Shown piece by piece: positions 27,279 through 36,693 of a stretch of DNA of 64,000 nt (positions within the stretch are counted from its first letter, which is position 1; every line of letters begins with the position of its first letter). Location of the stretch: the NCBI GenBank assembly GCA_013376985.1, contig JACABB010000026.1, positions 16,508 to 80,507 of the forward strand, written 5' to 3'. Source of the stretch: Bacteroidales bacterium (lineage in GTDB: Bacteria > Bacteroidota > Bacteroidia > Bacteroidales > Tenuifilaceae). The notes beneath the pieces were generated by a model that was given only the letters and a program-made list of their open reading frames with translations, was not told the origin of the DNA and did not search any database. A program made the translations under genes and the position numbers.

Positions 27279-28982
27279 ATGAAAATCAAAGATGTTAAAA
27301 TCAAAAACAAATTATGGTTAACCTTTGGTTTCCTAGTTTTAATAATTTGTACAGTTGGAGGAATCGGTTTTTATAGTATTAATGCTTTGTCTACAGACAT
27401 TAGCTATATCAAAGATTATCGAATACCCGACCTAAACGATTTTGCCCAAATGAACACTGAGCGAATGAAGATTCGCTCCCAGACACTTGAAGTTTGGGTT
27501 TATGAAGTTGAAACTGATGCTAGGGCTAAGTACACAAATATTCTAAATAACAGAGGCAAGAGCTGGGTTGTTGTAGAAAAAACATGGTCAAATATTTTAA
27601 ATAGACCTCGATATTCCGAAGTTGGAAAGAAACTGATTGAACAATTAAAAGGTGAGTACAAAAGTTGGAGAGAAATATATGTTGAAATTGATGGGACAAT
27701 CGAAGCATTATCCAAAACAATCGATGCTCAAGAGAAAAGTAATTTATACATTAAATATCGCGAATTATATACAAGTATGGTTCCTATTTCTGATAAAATG
27801 GGAGCTACGCTTACTGAAGCACTGTTAAATAATAAAAATAATACAACAACTATTATTGAGAATGATAAGAATACAGCAGCTAAAGCAGTGTTACTTATTT
27901 TTACCATAATTATCATATCATTAATCATCGCAATAATTGTATCGATTGTTATAATAAAAACAATTACAATTCCTCTGTACAAAAGCGTTAGTTTAGCACA
28001 AGAGGTTGCTTATGGAAATCTTCTTGTTAATTTAGAAATTGATCAAAAGGATGAATTTGGAATTCTTGCTTCTGTCCTTAAGGAAATGGTTAATAAACTC
28101 AAAGATATCATTGGAAATGTTATTTCAGGAGCCGATAATATTGCCTCAGCAAGTTTACAGATGAGCAGTACATCGCAGCAACTTTCTCAAGGAGCGAATG
28201 AACAGGCAGCTTCTGTTGAAGAGGTATCATCAACCATGGAGGAGATTACATCGATTATTGAACAGAATAGCCAAAATGCTTCGCATACTGAAAAGATATC
28301 CGTAGCTGCATATCAGGGCATGAACGAAGTAGCAAATGGTGCTAACAATACAGTTGAAGCCAATAGAACAATTGCTGATAAGATAAAAATAATAAATGAT
28401 ATAGCATTCCAAACCAATATTCTTGCACTTAACGCTGCGGTTGAGGCTGCCCGCGCCGGTGAATATGGTAGAGGTTTTGCCGTAGTAGCAGCCGAAGTAA
28501 GAAAACTTGCAGAACGAAGCAAGGTTGCTGCTGATGAGATTGTAGCGCTATCGCAAAAGAGTTTACAGCTATCGGAAGGGGCTGGAAAAAAATTGATGAG
28601 CCTTATGCCCGAACTCGAGAAGACCACCCAGATGGTGCAGGAGATATCTGCTGCTAGCGCAGAGCAAACCAATGGAACTACTCAGATTAACGGGGCAATA
28701 CAACAGCTAAACAGTGTTACCCAACAGAATGCATCGGCTAGCGAGGAGCTTGCATCTGGTGCAGAAGAGCTTTCAAGTCAGGCCGAACAGCTAAAAGAGC
28801 TGGTATCCTTCTTTAAAATTGAAAAGGAGAGCGGAGGTGTGCGTATAAATAAAACTTATGCTCCTAAAAAAGAGGTTAATACTAAGAAACCTACAACTCA
28901 ATTTGTTCCCACGGGTAAGAAAACATCTGGCATCAATCTTCATCTTAAAGAAAGTGATGATAAAAATTATGAGAATTTTTAG
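27279..28982 (+). CDS. methyl-accepting chemotaxis protein with distinct sensor
   Basis: The 567-residue receptor has TM1 at about 12-34, a four-helix-bundle sensor at about 35-195 starting [22 protein letters not shown]2 at about 200-224, HAMP and the signalling hairpin (tip near 375-394), and ends in NYENF. The sensor is unrelated at sequence level to receptors 1 and 2, while from about 28129 to the stop it is almost identical base for base to 26205-27058 of receptor 2. It has no cheW or barrel of its own. A hairpin terminator follows, closing the chemotaxis cluster. Confidence 0.95.
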   Translation: MKIKDVKIKNKLWLTFGFLVLIICTVGGIGFYSINALSTDISYIKDYRIPDLNDFAQMNTERMKIRSQTLEVWVYEVETDARAKYTNILNNRGKSWVVVEKTWSNILNRPRYSEVGKKLIEQLKGEYKSWREIYVEIDGTIEALSKTIDAQEKSNLYIKYRELYTSMVPISDKMGATLTEALLNNKNNTTTIIENDKNTAAKAVLLIFTIIIISLIIAIIVSIVIIKTITIPLYKSVSLAQEVAYGNLLVNLEIDQKDEFGILASVLKEMVNKLKDIIGNVISGADNIASASLQMSSTSQQLSQGANEQAASVEEVSSTMEEITSIIEQNSQNASHTEKISVAAYQGMNEVANGANNTVEANRTIADKIKIINDIAFQTNILALNAAVEAARAGEYGRGFAVVAAEVRKLAERSKVAADEIVALSQKSLQLSEGAGKKLMSLMPELEKTTQMVQEISAASAEQTNGTTQINGAIQQLNSVTQQNASASEELASGAEELSSQAEQLKELVSFFKIEKESGGVRINKTYAPKKEVNTKKPTTQFVPTGKKTSGINLHLKESDDKNYENF

Positions 28983-29001
28983 GGTTCATTAGTTTTTAAC
29001 T

Positions 29002-29034
29002 AAAGCCGTTTCAAAAGCAAATTGAAACGGCTTT
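29002..29034. terminator. terminator between receptor 3 and hybrid kinase genes
   Basis: A perfect 13-bp stem (AAAGCCGTTTCAA / TTGAAACGGCTTT) with a seven-base loop lies between convergent genes and may act in both directions. The T tract is weak on the plus strand. Confidence 0.75.
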
Positions 29035-29078
29035 GTTAATTGCTGTAATAATTGTTTTTCAAATCTTAATTCGCATTT

Positions 29079-32000
29079 CTAATCAAAATATTTATTAAGT
29101 AGTTCCAATAATTTATCCGTATTAATCGGTTTAGCAATATAATCATTACAGCCTGATTTAATTACCAAATCGCTGTCACCAGCCAAAGCAAAGGCTGTTT
29201 GAGCAATGATAATTACTTTTTTGTTAAACTTACGGATTTGCTTTGTAGCCTCGAATCCATTAATTTTCGGTATCCTTATATCCATTAAGATCAAATCAAT
29301 ATCTGGGTTATTGCGACAAATCTTTACAGCCTCGAATCCAGTTTTAGCATACAATATTTCAAACTTAAATTCTTCAAATATCAGTCCAAGTAACAACTCC
29401 GAAGCCTGATCATCTTCAACTATTAAAACTTTTAGTCTATTAATTTGATTTTCCTTTCCATGTTTCAAAACTGTTTTCTTAACTTGAATTTCCTCAGTTT
29501 GGTCGGTTATATAAGGAATAGTAAATGAAAAAGTGGAACCCTCTCCTAAAGTGCTTTTAACCCAAATTTTGCCACCAAGCATCTCAACATAAGATTTAGT
29601 AATAGCCAAACCTAAACCAGCACCTTGCAATGCCTTACTATCAAAAATATCAGCTTGAATAAAACGTTCAAAAATTGCTTCTATTCTATCATTGGGAATA
29701 CCTATTCCTGTATCCTTAACATAAAATTCAAGAAAATTATCCCTCTTTTCGTACCCAAATTCAATAATGCCTTGATCGGTATACTTTATAGCGTTTTTAA
29801 CTAAATTAATCAGAATTGCATACACCTTTTCAGCATCAGTGTTAATTATTGCTTTGTGTTCTGGTAGTGTATTTTTAAATATAAACTGTATGCCCTTTAT
29901 TTCAATTTCTGGCTTAAAAAATGAATATATATACTCCATTTGCTCGTTTACATTACATTTAGAGACAACCACATTCATTTGTCCCGATTCAATTTTCGAA
30001 ATATCGATTAAGTCGTTGATAATGCTAAGCATCCGATGACCACTACTTTCAATAATATTAAGAAACTCCTGATGCTTTTCTCCAGAAAGTCGAGGATTTT
30101 TAAGTAACCCTGCAAACCCTAGAATACCATTCATTGGAGTTCTAATTTCATGTGAAATATTTGCTAAAAAAGTAGATTTGAGCTTGTCACTCTCTTCCGC
30201 TTTTTCCTTAGCTGCTACTAATTCTCTATTAATTTTATAAAGATCTTCGTTTAATTGCCGAAGTTCTTCGTTTTGCAAGGATATTTCCTCATTCTTCTCC
30301 TTTATTATTAGCTCTGCTTGTTTACGATCAGTAATATCCAGAATAGTTCCATATAACTTGATTGGGTTGCCATTTATATCGTATTCTAATTTACCAAGTC
30401 CTTGCACCCAACGTTCTTTTTTATCAAACCAACGCACAATCACATATTCCCTATCAAATAGCTGATGTTTTTGTAAAACGTCAATAGAAATATAATCATT
30501 CATTAAAGAACGCCAATCGGGATGAATGAGCTCCAACCAACCATCAAAGTTCCGATTATAGCTTATATCTATTCCAAAAATCTCGTCAAGAATTTCAGAA
30601 CTTTTCCATACGCCCATTTTTATATCCCAAACGTAACTCCCTAATCGTGCAACTTTCTGAGATTCTCGAAGAAGTAACTCACTCTGTATCAAAGCCTCCT
30701 CTGCTTTTTTACGTTCGATCGTGTTGGCTATCTGATCCGAAACAAAATCCAGTATTTGCCTTTCCTGCTCTCCGTAAGCTTTTGTATTTGTATAGTGCTG
30801 TACAGTTATTACACCAATAACCTTTTTTCCAATCTTTAGCGGTGCTCCTAGCCAACATGCAGATAAAGTTCCCAGCATTACAATCTCTCCATTAATGACC
30901 TTCTCCTTTTGAAGATCGCCATCAAACAGAAGCGAGTAACCTGTTTTAATAACACTTGCGGTTAAACCACTTTCAAGCGTTAATGCTGGGGGTGTTTCAT
31001 CAACCTCATCAACAAAGTATGGGAAATAGATAATATTTTTAGCATCATCATAAAGGGCTACGTAGAAATTATCAGCTGGCATAAAACTTTTGATAATCTG
31101 ATGAACTGCAATGTATAATTCATCTAGGTCTTTGGTTGTTTCTGGTACTCTTGCTATTTCATAAAGGGCATGTTCAAGAAGTTCCGCACGTTTGCGTTCA
31201 GTAATATCGCTGGCAATATGCACAGTACCAGAATACTCCCCATTTTCATCAAGAATTGGATCTACTGAAATGTTATACCATTTGTTTTCAATCTTTAAGT
31301 CCAATGATTCTCTCTTTAAACTCACCTTTGATTTTACAAGAGGGCATTCTGGGATTGGCTTGTTAGTTTGATGTAAAACTTCCCAACAATGATTATAAGA
31401 GAACTCATTTTTACATTGTTTAAGAAATAATTCCAGTTTATTATTCGAATGTACTATCCGCTGCTCCTTATCGAGCTGCCAAACAGCATCATTTACTGCA
31501 TCAAAAGTAGTTTGCCATTCCAACGCTGCCTTTGAAAGTTTCTCTTCGGCTCGCTTACGCTCTGTGATATCTTGTAAAATACAATGAGTTTGCTTAAACT
31601 TTCCATCAAAATCATGACCAACTTTTCCATCAAAAGCAATGAATAACCTATTACCGTTTTTGTGAATCATCTCAAACTCACTATGAATTGTACCCTGAGT
31701 TTTAAAAATTGGAAATCTCTCCCGAAAACTATCCCTATACTCTGGAGCAAGGTAATTCCCAAACCACGTTCCAATTACCTCCTCACGTGAATAACCGAGT
31801 ATATCTAACCATTGCTGGTTTACTTCAATAAAATTACCATTAAAATCTAGCGATTGGTAGCCAAGCGGAGCTTTGTCAAATAATTGGCTAAATCGCTCCT
31901 CGCTTGCCTGTAATTGTTTAGTAATATTCTCCTTTTCAACAATTTGTGTCTTTAACTGTAAATTATTGTATGCTTTTTCGGAAAGTTCATTGGCAAAAAC

Positions 32001-32516
32001 AAATAACATTTTTGACACTTTAGTAAATTGCTCAAGTGACATGATGGGTACTTCAGCAAGAACTTGCATATATACATCCCTATTTACTCCTATTTCATCG
32101 GCACATTGTAGCATCCTTTTTTCATCCAATATCTCGTTCCTTACCTGACCAATTAACCAATTTGCAATGTGTTTACCACCAACTACAATTCTTACACTAG
32201 CATTCCATAACCCTCCACTCAAGCAATTTTGAATAATTGGCTCTTCAACATTTTCTCGACCTATCTTTGCATCTGATTTAAAACAATTTAAAAGGCCTTT
32301 TTCCGATTTAAGAATGATATCGTTGCACAAGCGACAAAAATTGCTTGGTTTAGTAATTGGAGTTTCATCAAGATGTGTAATAATTGATGCTACGCCACAA
32401 GCATCCGAAAATAAATCTTGTAAGTGCTGAAACTCGTCAAGATCAAATAAGTCGCTAAACTGTATATCATTTAGGACATCGATGGCTGTATCTAAAGGAA
32501 TTCGTTTTTTTTTCAT
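29079..32516 (-). CDS. hybrid sensor histidine kinase (PocR-PAS-PAS-GAF-PAS-HisKA-HATPase-REC)
   Basis: This 1145-residue protein lacks membrane segments, so it is a cytoplasmic sensor. In order: a PocR-type ligand domain at about 12-185 (CRLCNDIILKSEKGLLNCFK, IANWLIGQVRNE), PAS about 205-325, PAS about 330-445, GAF about 455-600, PAS about 610-735, a coiled coil, HisKA with phospho-accepting His in NISHEIRTPMNGI near 789, HATPase (DTGIGI and GAGLGLAI), and a receiver domain with Asp in LILMDIRIP near 1079. PocR domains bind small hydrocarbon derivatives in known cases. The Cys-x2-Cys cluster in the PocR part may bind metal. The output must be another protein, since no DNA-binding domain is present. 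Confidence 0.92.
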   Translation of the reverse strand: MKKKRIPLDTAIDVLNDIQFSDLFDLDEFQHLQDLFSDACGVASIITHLDETPITKPSNFCRLCNDIILKSEKGLLNCFKSDAKIGRENVEEPIIQNCLSGGLWNASVRIVVGGKHIANWLIGQVRNEILDEKRMLQCADEIGVNRDVYMQVLAEVPIMSLEQFTKVSKMLFVFANELSEKAYNNLQLKTQIVEKENITKQLQASEERFSQLFDKAPLGYQSLDFNGNFIEVNQQWLDILGYSREEVIGTWFGNYLAPEYRDSFRERFPIFKTQGTIHSEFEMIHKNGNRLFIAFDGKVGHDFDGKFKQTHCILQDITERKRAEEKLSKAALEWQTTFDAVNDAVWQLDKEQRIVHSNNKLELFLKQCKNEFSYNHCWEVLHQTNKPIPECPLVKSKVSLKRESLDLKIENKWYNISVDPILDENGEYSGTVHIASDITERKRAELLEHALYEIARVPETTKDLDELYIAVHQIIKSFMPADNFYVALYDDAKNIIYFPYFVDEVDETPPALTLESGLTASVIKTGYSLLFDGDLQKEKVINGEIVMLGTLSACWLGAPLKIGKKVIGVITVQHYTNTKAYGEQERQILDFVSDQIANTIERKKAEEALIQSELLLRESQKVARLGSYVWDIKMGVWKSSEILDEIFGIDISYNRNFDGWLELIHPDWRSLMNDYISIDVLQKHQLFDREYVIVRWFDKKERWVQGLGKLEYDINGNPIKLYGTILDITDRKQAELIIKEKNEEISLQNEELRQLNEDLYKINRELVAAKEKAEESDKLKSTFLANISHEIRTPMNGILGFAGLLKNPRLSGEKHQEFLNIIESSGHRMLSIINDLIDISKIESGQMNVVVSKCNVNEQMEYIYSFFKPEIEIKGIQFIFKNTLPEHKAIINTDAEKVYAILINLVKNAIKYTDQGIIEFGYEKRDNFLEFYVKDTGIGIPNDRIEAIFERFIQADIFDSKALQGAGLGLAITKSYVEMLGGKIWVKSTLGEGSTFSFTIPYITDQTEEIQVKKTVLKHGKENQINRLKVLIVEDDQASELLLGLIFEEFKFEILYAKTGFEAVKICRNNPDIDLILMDIRIPKINGFEATKQIRKFNKKVIIIAQTAFALAGDSDLVIKSGCNDYIAKPINTDKLLELLNKYFD

Positions 32517-32848
32517 TAAAAAATCCTTTCATTAAGATTCAATAAATAATATTTACAACCACCAGCGAATAAAAAGGGCGTTTAAAAAAATACGATTTTT
32601 TCGAATTGATATTAGAGAAAACATATCCAGATTCTGAAAAACCCTGAAATTAGAACTGTAAAATACAGAAAAGATCAGAGAAAATGATTGTTTAAAAGAT
32701 GATTTTCCTCATCATTATATAACAATAATTTAGTGAGGTTTGAAATCTATATTTTAGGCTATTTTTCCATTTTAAATATTCCGAAGATTAAAATATTTAC
32801 ATAAATATGAATTATTCTTACCTTTAATGACTTTTTAATACGTGTACT
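32517..32848. other. divergent intergenic region
   Basis: These 332 bases separate the hybrid kinase (minus) from the phosphodiesterase gene (plus). TACCTTTA at about 32819-32826 is a weak -7 candidate for the latter. I see no gene or clear repeat. Confidence 0.35.
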
Positions 32849-34099
32849 ATGGCTATAATAACAAGCAAATATGTGCGCTTAACCTTTTTAAAGATAGCAA
32901 CTATTGCTACTAGTTTACTGTTTTCTATAATCTGCACTGCACAAGTAAAAGATACAGTTCAATCCGATAATTATGTAGTAATGCTTTCGCTTGATGGTTT
33001 CCGATGGGATTATTCAACTATATATAAAACCCCCAATTTAAATCAAATTGCTAAAGATGGTGTAAAAGCGGATGCTATGATTTCATGCTATCCATCTAAA
33101 ACTTTTCCCAATCACTATAGTATGGCCACTGGTCTATACCCTGATAATCATGGGATAGTCAATAACTCTTTCTTTGATTCAGTTCTTGGTTTCTACTCAT
33201 TAGGTGATAGACAAAGTGTAGAATTCCCCGATTTTTATGGCGGTGAACCAATATGGGTGAGCGCAGAGAAACAAGGTGTAATATCGGCTTCATTTTATTG
33301 GGTGGGCAGCGAAACACAAATAAAAGGTATTCAACCCACCTACTGGAAGAAATATAGCCAGAGAATCCCCCTTTCCAGTAGAATTGATACGGTTATTCAC
33401 TGGCTATCATTACCCCAAAATATTAGGCCAAGATTAATTACATGGTACTATCAAGAACCCGATTGGACGAGCCATGAATATGGCCCTGTTTCGTCAAAAA
33501 CCAGAGCGGTTGTTGAAAATATTGATAGTTTACTTGGAGTATTTATTGTCAAAGTTAAGGCTCTTTCCATTGCATCAAAAATCAATATAATATTCGTTTC
33601 CGATCATGGAATGACCGCTATTTCAAAGGATAAAATAGTAAATCTTTCAAACTATATAAATAAGGATTGGTTTGATGTTATATCGGGTGGGAATCCAGTA
33701 TATAGCCTTCAACCTAAAGAAGGATATTCTAAACAAGCTTTGGAGATACTCAAAAAAATTCCTAATCTGAAAGTTTGGGAGAGGGATAGTATTCCTAAAA
33801 GGTATCACTATGGCAAAAACCCCAGAATTTCAGATATACTTATTGAAGCAAATTTAGGTTATAGTGTAAATTGGGGTAGTGATAGGGAGCGATTTACTGG
33901 GGGTACCCATGGTTATGATAACCAATACCCCGATATGCAGGGAATTTTTTATGCGTTTGGCCCTGCATTTAAAAAAGGTTACCATCAACCAGCATTTATG
34001 AATATTGATCTTTACCCATTAATTGCTCACATTCTTGGAATAAAGCCTGAACATGTTGATGGAAAACTTTATGAAGTAGAAGGGATGCTAAATAAGTGA
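32849..34099 (+). CDS. nucleotide pyrophosphatase/phosphodiesterase (alkaline phosphatase superfamily)
   Basis: The 416-residue protein has a signal sequence ending near CTAQV (residue 31). The active site of the NPP family is complete: MLSLDGFRWD with Asp49, nucleophile Thr85 in PSKTFPNHYS, SDHGM (Asp252, His253) and GGTHGYDN (His354), which together bind two zinc ions. Such enzymes cleave phosphodiester or pyrophosphate bonds of nucleotides or phospholipid head groups in the periplasm. It is a single-gene unit with its own terminator. Confidence 0.9.
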   Translation: MAIITSKYVRLTFLKIATIATSLLFSIICTAQVKDTVQSDNYVVMLSLDGFRWDYSTIYKTPNLNQIAKDGVKADAMISCYPSKTFPNHYSMATGLYPDNHGIVNNSFFDSVLGFYSLGDRQSVEFPDFYGGEPIWVSAEKQGVISASFYWVGSETQIKGIQPTYWKKYSQRIPLSSRIDTVIHWLSLPQNIRPRLITWYYQEPDWTSHEYGPVSSKTRAVVENIDSLLGVFIVKVKALSIASKINIIFVSDHGMTAISKDKIVNLSNYINKDWFDVISGGNPVYSLQPKEGYSKQALEILKKIPNLKVWERDSIPKRYHYGKNPRISDILIEANLGYSVNWGSDRERFTGGTHGYDNQYPDMQGIFYAFGPAFKKGYHQPAFMNIDLYPLIAHILGIKPEHVDGKLYEVEGMLNK

Positions 34100-34110
34100 T
34101 ATACATCTAT

Positions 34111-34150
34111 AAAAAATGCAGTATTGTTTCTGAGCAGTACTGCATTTTTT
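34111..34150. terminator. terminator between convergent genes
   Basis: A 13-bp stem (AAAAAATGCAGTA / TACTGCATTTTTT) has A and T runs on both sides and so can act in both directions. Confidence 0.9.
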
Positions 34151-34165
34151 ATTTACTATCCTTAA

Positions 34166-35242
34166 CTATTTCAAAGGAAGGTACGCTGCTTTATTAATCT
34201 CTTCGAGACTTTTAATCGGTTTTGGAGGATTAAGATACTGAGCTAGAAATTTATATATTTTTACACGAATCTCCTTTGCCGTTTTTGAATCAATCCTATC
34301 AAACGAATGGCCCCCAGGAATATCCTTGAATATCTCATATTCAAATTTTTTCCCTTCCGCTTTTAGTGCTTGAATCAGGTGCTCTACCTCCAAAACGTAT
34401 ACATCATCATCGTTTGTATTGGTATGGATTAATAATGGGGTTTGTAATTTATCTGCATTCCATGCAGGAGAGCGTTGACGATATAGGTTTACATCCTCGT
34501 GTGCTGTCTTGCCTAAGTGAAAGTCGGCAGAAAAATCTTCTCTATAATCTTCGGTGGAATAGCCCATTCGAGCAATAAGATCAGAAACAGGAACACCCGC
34601 AAAGGCACATTTATAGGCATTTGGGTTATTAAATATACTCATTAGAGCAATCATGCCACCATGACTCCAGCCAATAATGCCTACCCTATCCTTATCAACA
34701 AAATCGTAATTTTCTATCATATATTGACGACTTGCATCACAATCATCATTCTCTAACCCACCATAATCAATCTGCTCATAAAAGCCCTTACCATACCCCG
34801 TGCTTCCACGATACTCTGGAGCAACCACAATGTACCCTTGAGCCATCATCTCGCGAATAATATGGGTATGATACGTTGTAAAATCGGCATGTACTCCACC
34901 ATGCGGCAAAACCAATAAAGGATATTTTTTAGACAAATCAATATTTTTAGGAATGAAGACGTATGACCAAAATTTAACAGGATTCTTTGCCCCCATTGCA
35001 GTTGGATTCTTGACCTTTGCTGGAGGAGGTCCATACATAAATACTTTATCGATGAATGCATAATCGGCAAGTTTATTGTACCATAAGCCATCATCAACCA
35101 TTTTTTGGAGCTGGTCTAGGCGATGATTAAGATCCACATTATCATCTTTTAGTTTTGATATCTCATTTTTTAAAGTCTGCTCATCTTGAGAGAAAGAGAT
35201 CAATGGGAAAAGTACTGCTATTAGAAATAGTAACTTTTTCAT
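34166..35242 (-). CDS. S9-type alpha/beta hydrolase, exported
   Basis: The 358-residue protein starts with a signal sequence (MKKLLFLIAVLFPLISFS), then a short coiled coil at about 24-50 (LKNEISKLKDDNVDLNHRLD), then a prolyl-oligopeptidase-like catalytic domain. The nucleophile is Ser192 in GWSHGGM, with the acid near DDDVY (about 279) and His313 in GGHSFDR. There is no propeller domain, so access is less restricted than in true S9 peptidases; it may be a dipeptidase or an esterase. The gene lies 36 bases downstream of the MFS gene on the same strand and could be co-transcribed. Confidence 0.85.
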   Translation of the reverse strand: MKKLLFLIAVLFPLISFSQDEQTLKNEISKLKDDNVDLNHRLDQLQKMVDDGLWYNKLADYAFIDKVFMYGPPPAKVKNPTAMGAKNPVKFWSYVFIPKNIDLSKKYPLLVLPHGGVHADFTTYHTHIIREMMAQGYIVVAPEYRGSTGYGKGFYEQIDYGGLENDDCDASRQYMIENYDFVDKDRVGIIGWSHGGMIALMSIFNNPNAYKCAFAGVPVSDLIARMGYSTEDYREDFSADFHLGKTAHEDVNLYRQRSPAWNADKLQTPLLIHTNTNDDDVYVLEVEHLIQALKAEGKKFEYEIFKDIPGGHSFDRIDSKTAKEIRVKIYKFLAQYLNPPKPIKSLEEINKAAYLPLK

Positions 35243-35278
35243 ATAATTATTTTTAAGGTGTAATTTTATTTCACAAAA

Positions 35279-36532
35279 TTAAGAAACCATTTTTTGTATG
35301 ATGGGCAACCTTCGTGAAAAATTAATAGCTACTATAAAGCAAATGAATGCAGATACAAAAATTGTATACTGAACCCCTGCCCAAGGAGTAATTGTACCAA
35401 GTAGCAAACTTCCCAATGGGGTTATTCCCATAAAAGACATTCCATATAAAGCAACTACCCTACCCCGCTTATCTTCATCAACAATGGTTTGTATAAGGGT
35501 ATTGGTTGATGCAAACTGAACTATCATTCCAAAGCCCACAAAATACATCATCACCAATGAAATTGCAGGATACTCGGAAAGAGAAAATCCCATTAAACCA
35601 ACGCTAAATGTAATTGCAGCAATTAAAATCATCCTAGGGATTCCTAATATTCCCTTTCGAGATGCAAGGTAAAAAGCACCTGTTAAAGCTCCAGCACCCA
35701 TTGTTCCTGTCAGAAAACCTAACATCTGAGAATTCCCGTGTAGAACATCTCGAGCAAATACAGGAAGAAAAACCTGATACGACAAACCAAAAAAACCTGT
35801 TGTGATAACCAGTAACAATAAATATTTAATTGGTTTAAAACTATATGAATATTGAAAACCCTCCATAAGCTCTTTAAATATTGAATCGTGCGTTTTACCT
35901 TTATTTGCAGGAGTCACCTTCATCGACATTAATGCAATAATTACGGCTAAGAAACTCAACCCATTTATTAAAAAACAGTAGCCCTCACCTACTAGTGCAA
36001 TTATAAAGCCACCAATCATAGGCCCAATAAACCTTGCAGAATTAATTAGCGTTGAATTAAGCGCAATTGCATTTTGAAGTAATTCTTTATCACCAACCAT
36101 CTCAAGTAAAAAAGCATGCCTAAACGGAGTATCAAAGGCCATAGCCATTCCATTGATAATTGCAATTACAATAATGTGCCATACTTGAATTAATCCAGTA
36201 AAATAAAGCGTTGCCATAAGCAATGCCATAGACATGGCAACAGTTTGTGCTGCTATTAAAACCTTACGACGATTAATTCTATCGGCATAAACACCTGCAA
36301 TTGGTGTTAATATTAGAGCCGGTATTTGCCCTGCAAAACCAATTACGCCTAAGTATACTGCTGAGTTTGTGAGACTATAAATAAGCCACCCTAAAGCTAT
36401 TTGCTGAATGAAGGTACCAAGTAACGATACTATTTGTCCTATAAAAAAGAGTTTAAAATTTTTGCTCTTTAGAGCTCGAAAAGCAAATCCAACCTTATTA
36501 AAATAAAGGTTTATGTCTAGATATCGATTCAA
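35279..36532 (-). CDS. MFS exporter, EntS/DHA3-like
   Basis: The 417-residue protein has 12 hydrophobic helices and the typical start FFIGQIVSLLGTFIQQIALG, with motif A in GVYADRINRRKVLIAA near residue 80-95 and a repeat in the second half. This MFS_3 group exports siderophores, macrolides or other small molecules. The frame has no ATG upstream of residue 98: translation must start at TTG (36530-36532), because an in-frame stop lies six codons further upstream. It probably shares a transcript with the S9 hydrolase gene after it. Confidence 0.85.
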   Translation of the reverse strand: MNRYLDINLYFNKVGFAFRALKSKNFKLFFIGQIVSLLGTFIQQIALGWLIYSLTNSAVYLGVIGFAGQIPALILTPIAGVYADRINRRKVLIAAQTVAMSMALLMATLYFTGLIQVWHIIVIAIINGMAMAFDTPFRHAFLLEMVGDKELLQNAIALNSTLINSARFIGPMIGGFIIALVGEGYCFLINGLSFLAVIIALMSMKVTPANKGKTHDSIFKELMEGFQYSYSFKPIKYLLLLVITTGFFGLSYQVFLPVFARDVLHGNSQMLGFLTGTMGAGALTGAFYLASRKGILGIPRMILIAAITFSVGLMGFSLSEYPAISLVMMYFVGFGMIVQFASTNTLIQTIVDEDKRGRVVALYGMSFMGITPLGSLLLGTITPWAGVQYTIFVSAFICFIVAINFSRRLPIIQKMVS

Positions 36533-36608
36533 ATTATATTTTTTACAAAACTATAAAACGTTTGATAGAATTCAATCCACGAAGTTTAAAAGGATTGTAT
36601 TAAAAATA

Positions 36609-36672
36609 AAACCGTAAAGTTATTGGTTTTGCAGAACATTGTGTATCTGCATTCTCCAAACCTTTACGGTTT
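36609..36672 (-). terminator. structured terminator after the amidase gene
   Basis: Outer arms AAACCGTAAAG and CTTTACGGTTT enclose an inner hairpin (GCAGA / TCTGC at about 36631-36650). On the minus strand the outer stem is followed by TATTTTTA. It separates the amidase from the MFS gene. Confidence 0.7.
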
Positions 36673-36693
36673 AAAATGAGTCTAAAATAATAA

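Noticed and set aside
22423..28672. Three similar 119-residue minus-strand frames (22423-22782, 26389-26748, 28313-28672)
   Set aside because: They are antisense to the conserved tip of the chemoreceptors. Their similarity follows from the receptor sequence, and their Ser/Ala-rich content is typical of shadows.
29839..32148. Plus-strand frames inside the hybrid kinase gene
   Set aside because: They run antisense to conserved kinase and PocR motifs and show no domain of their own.
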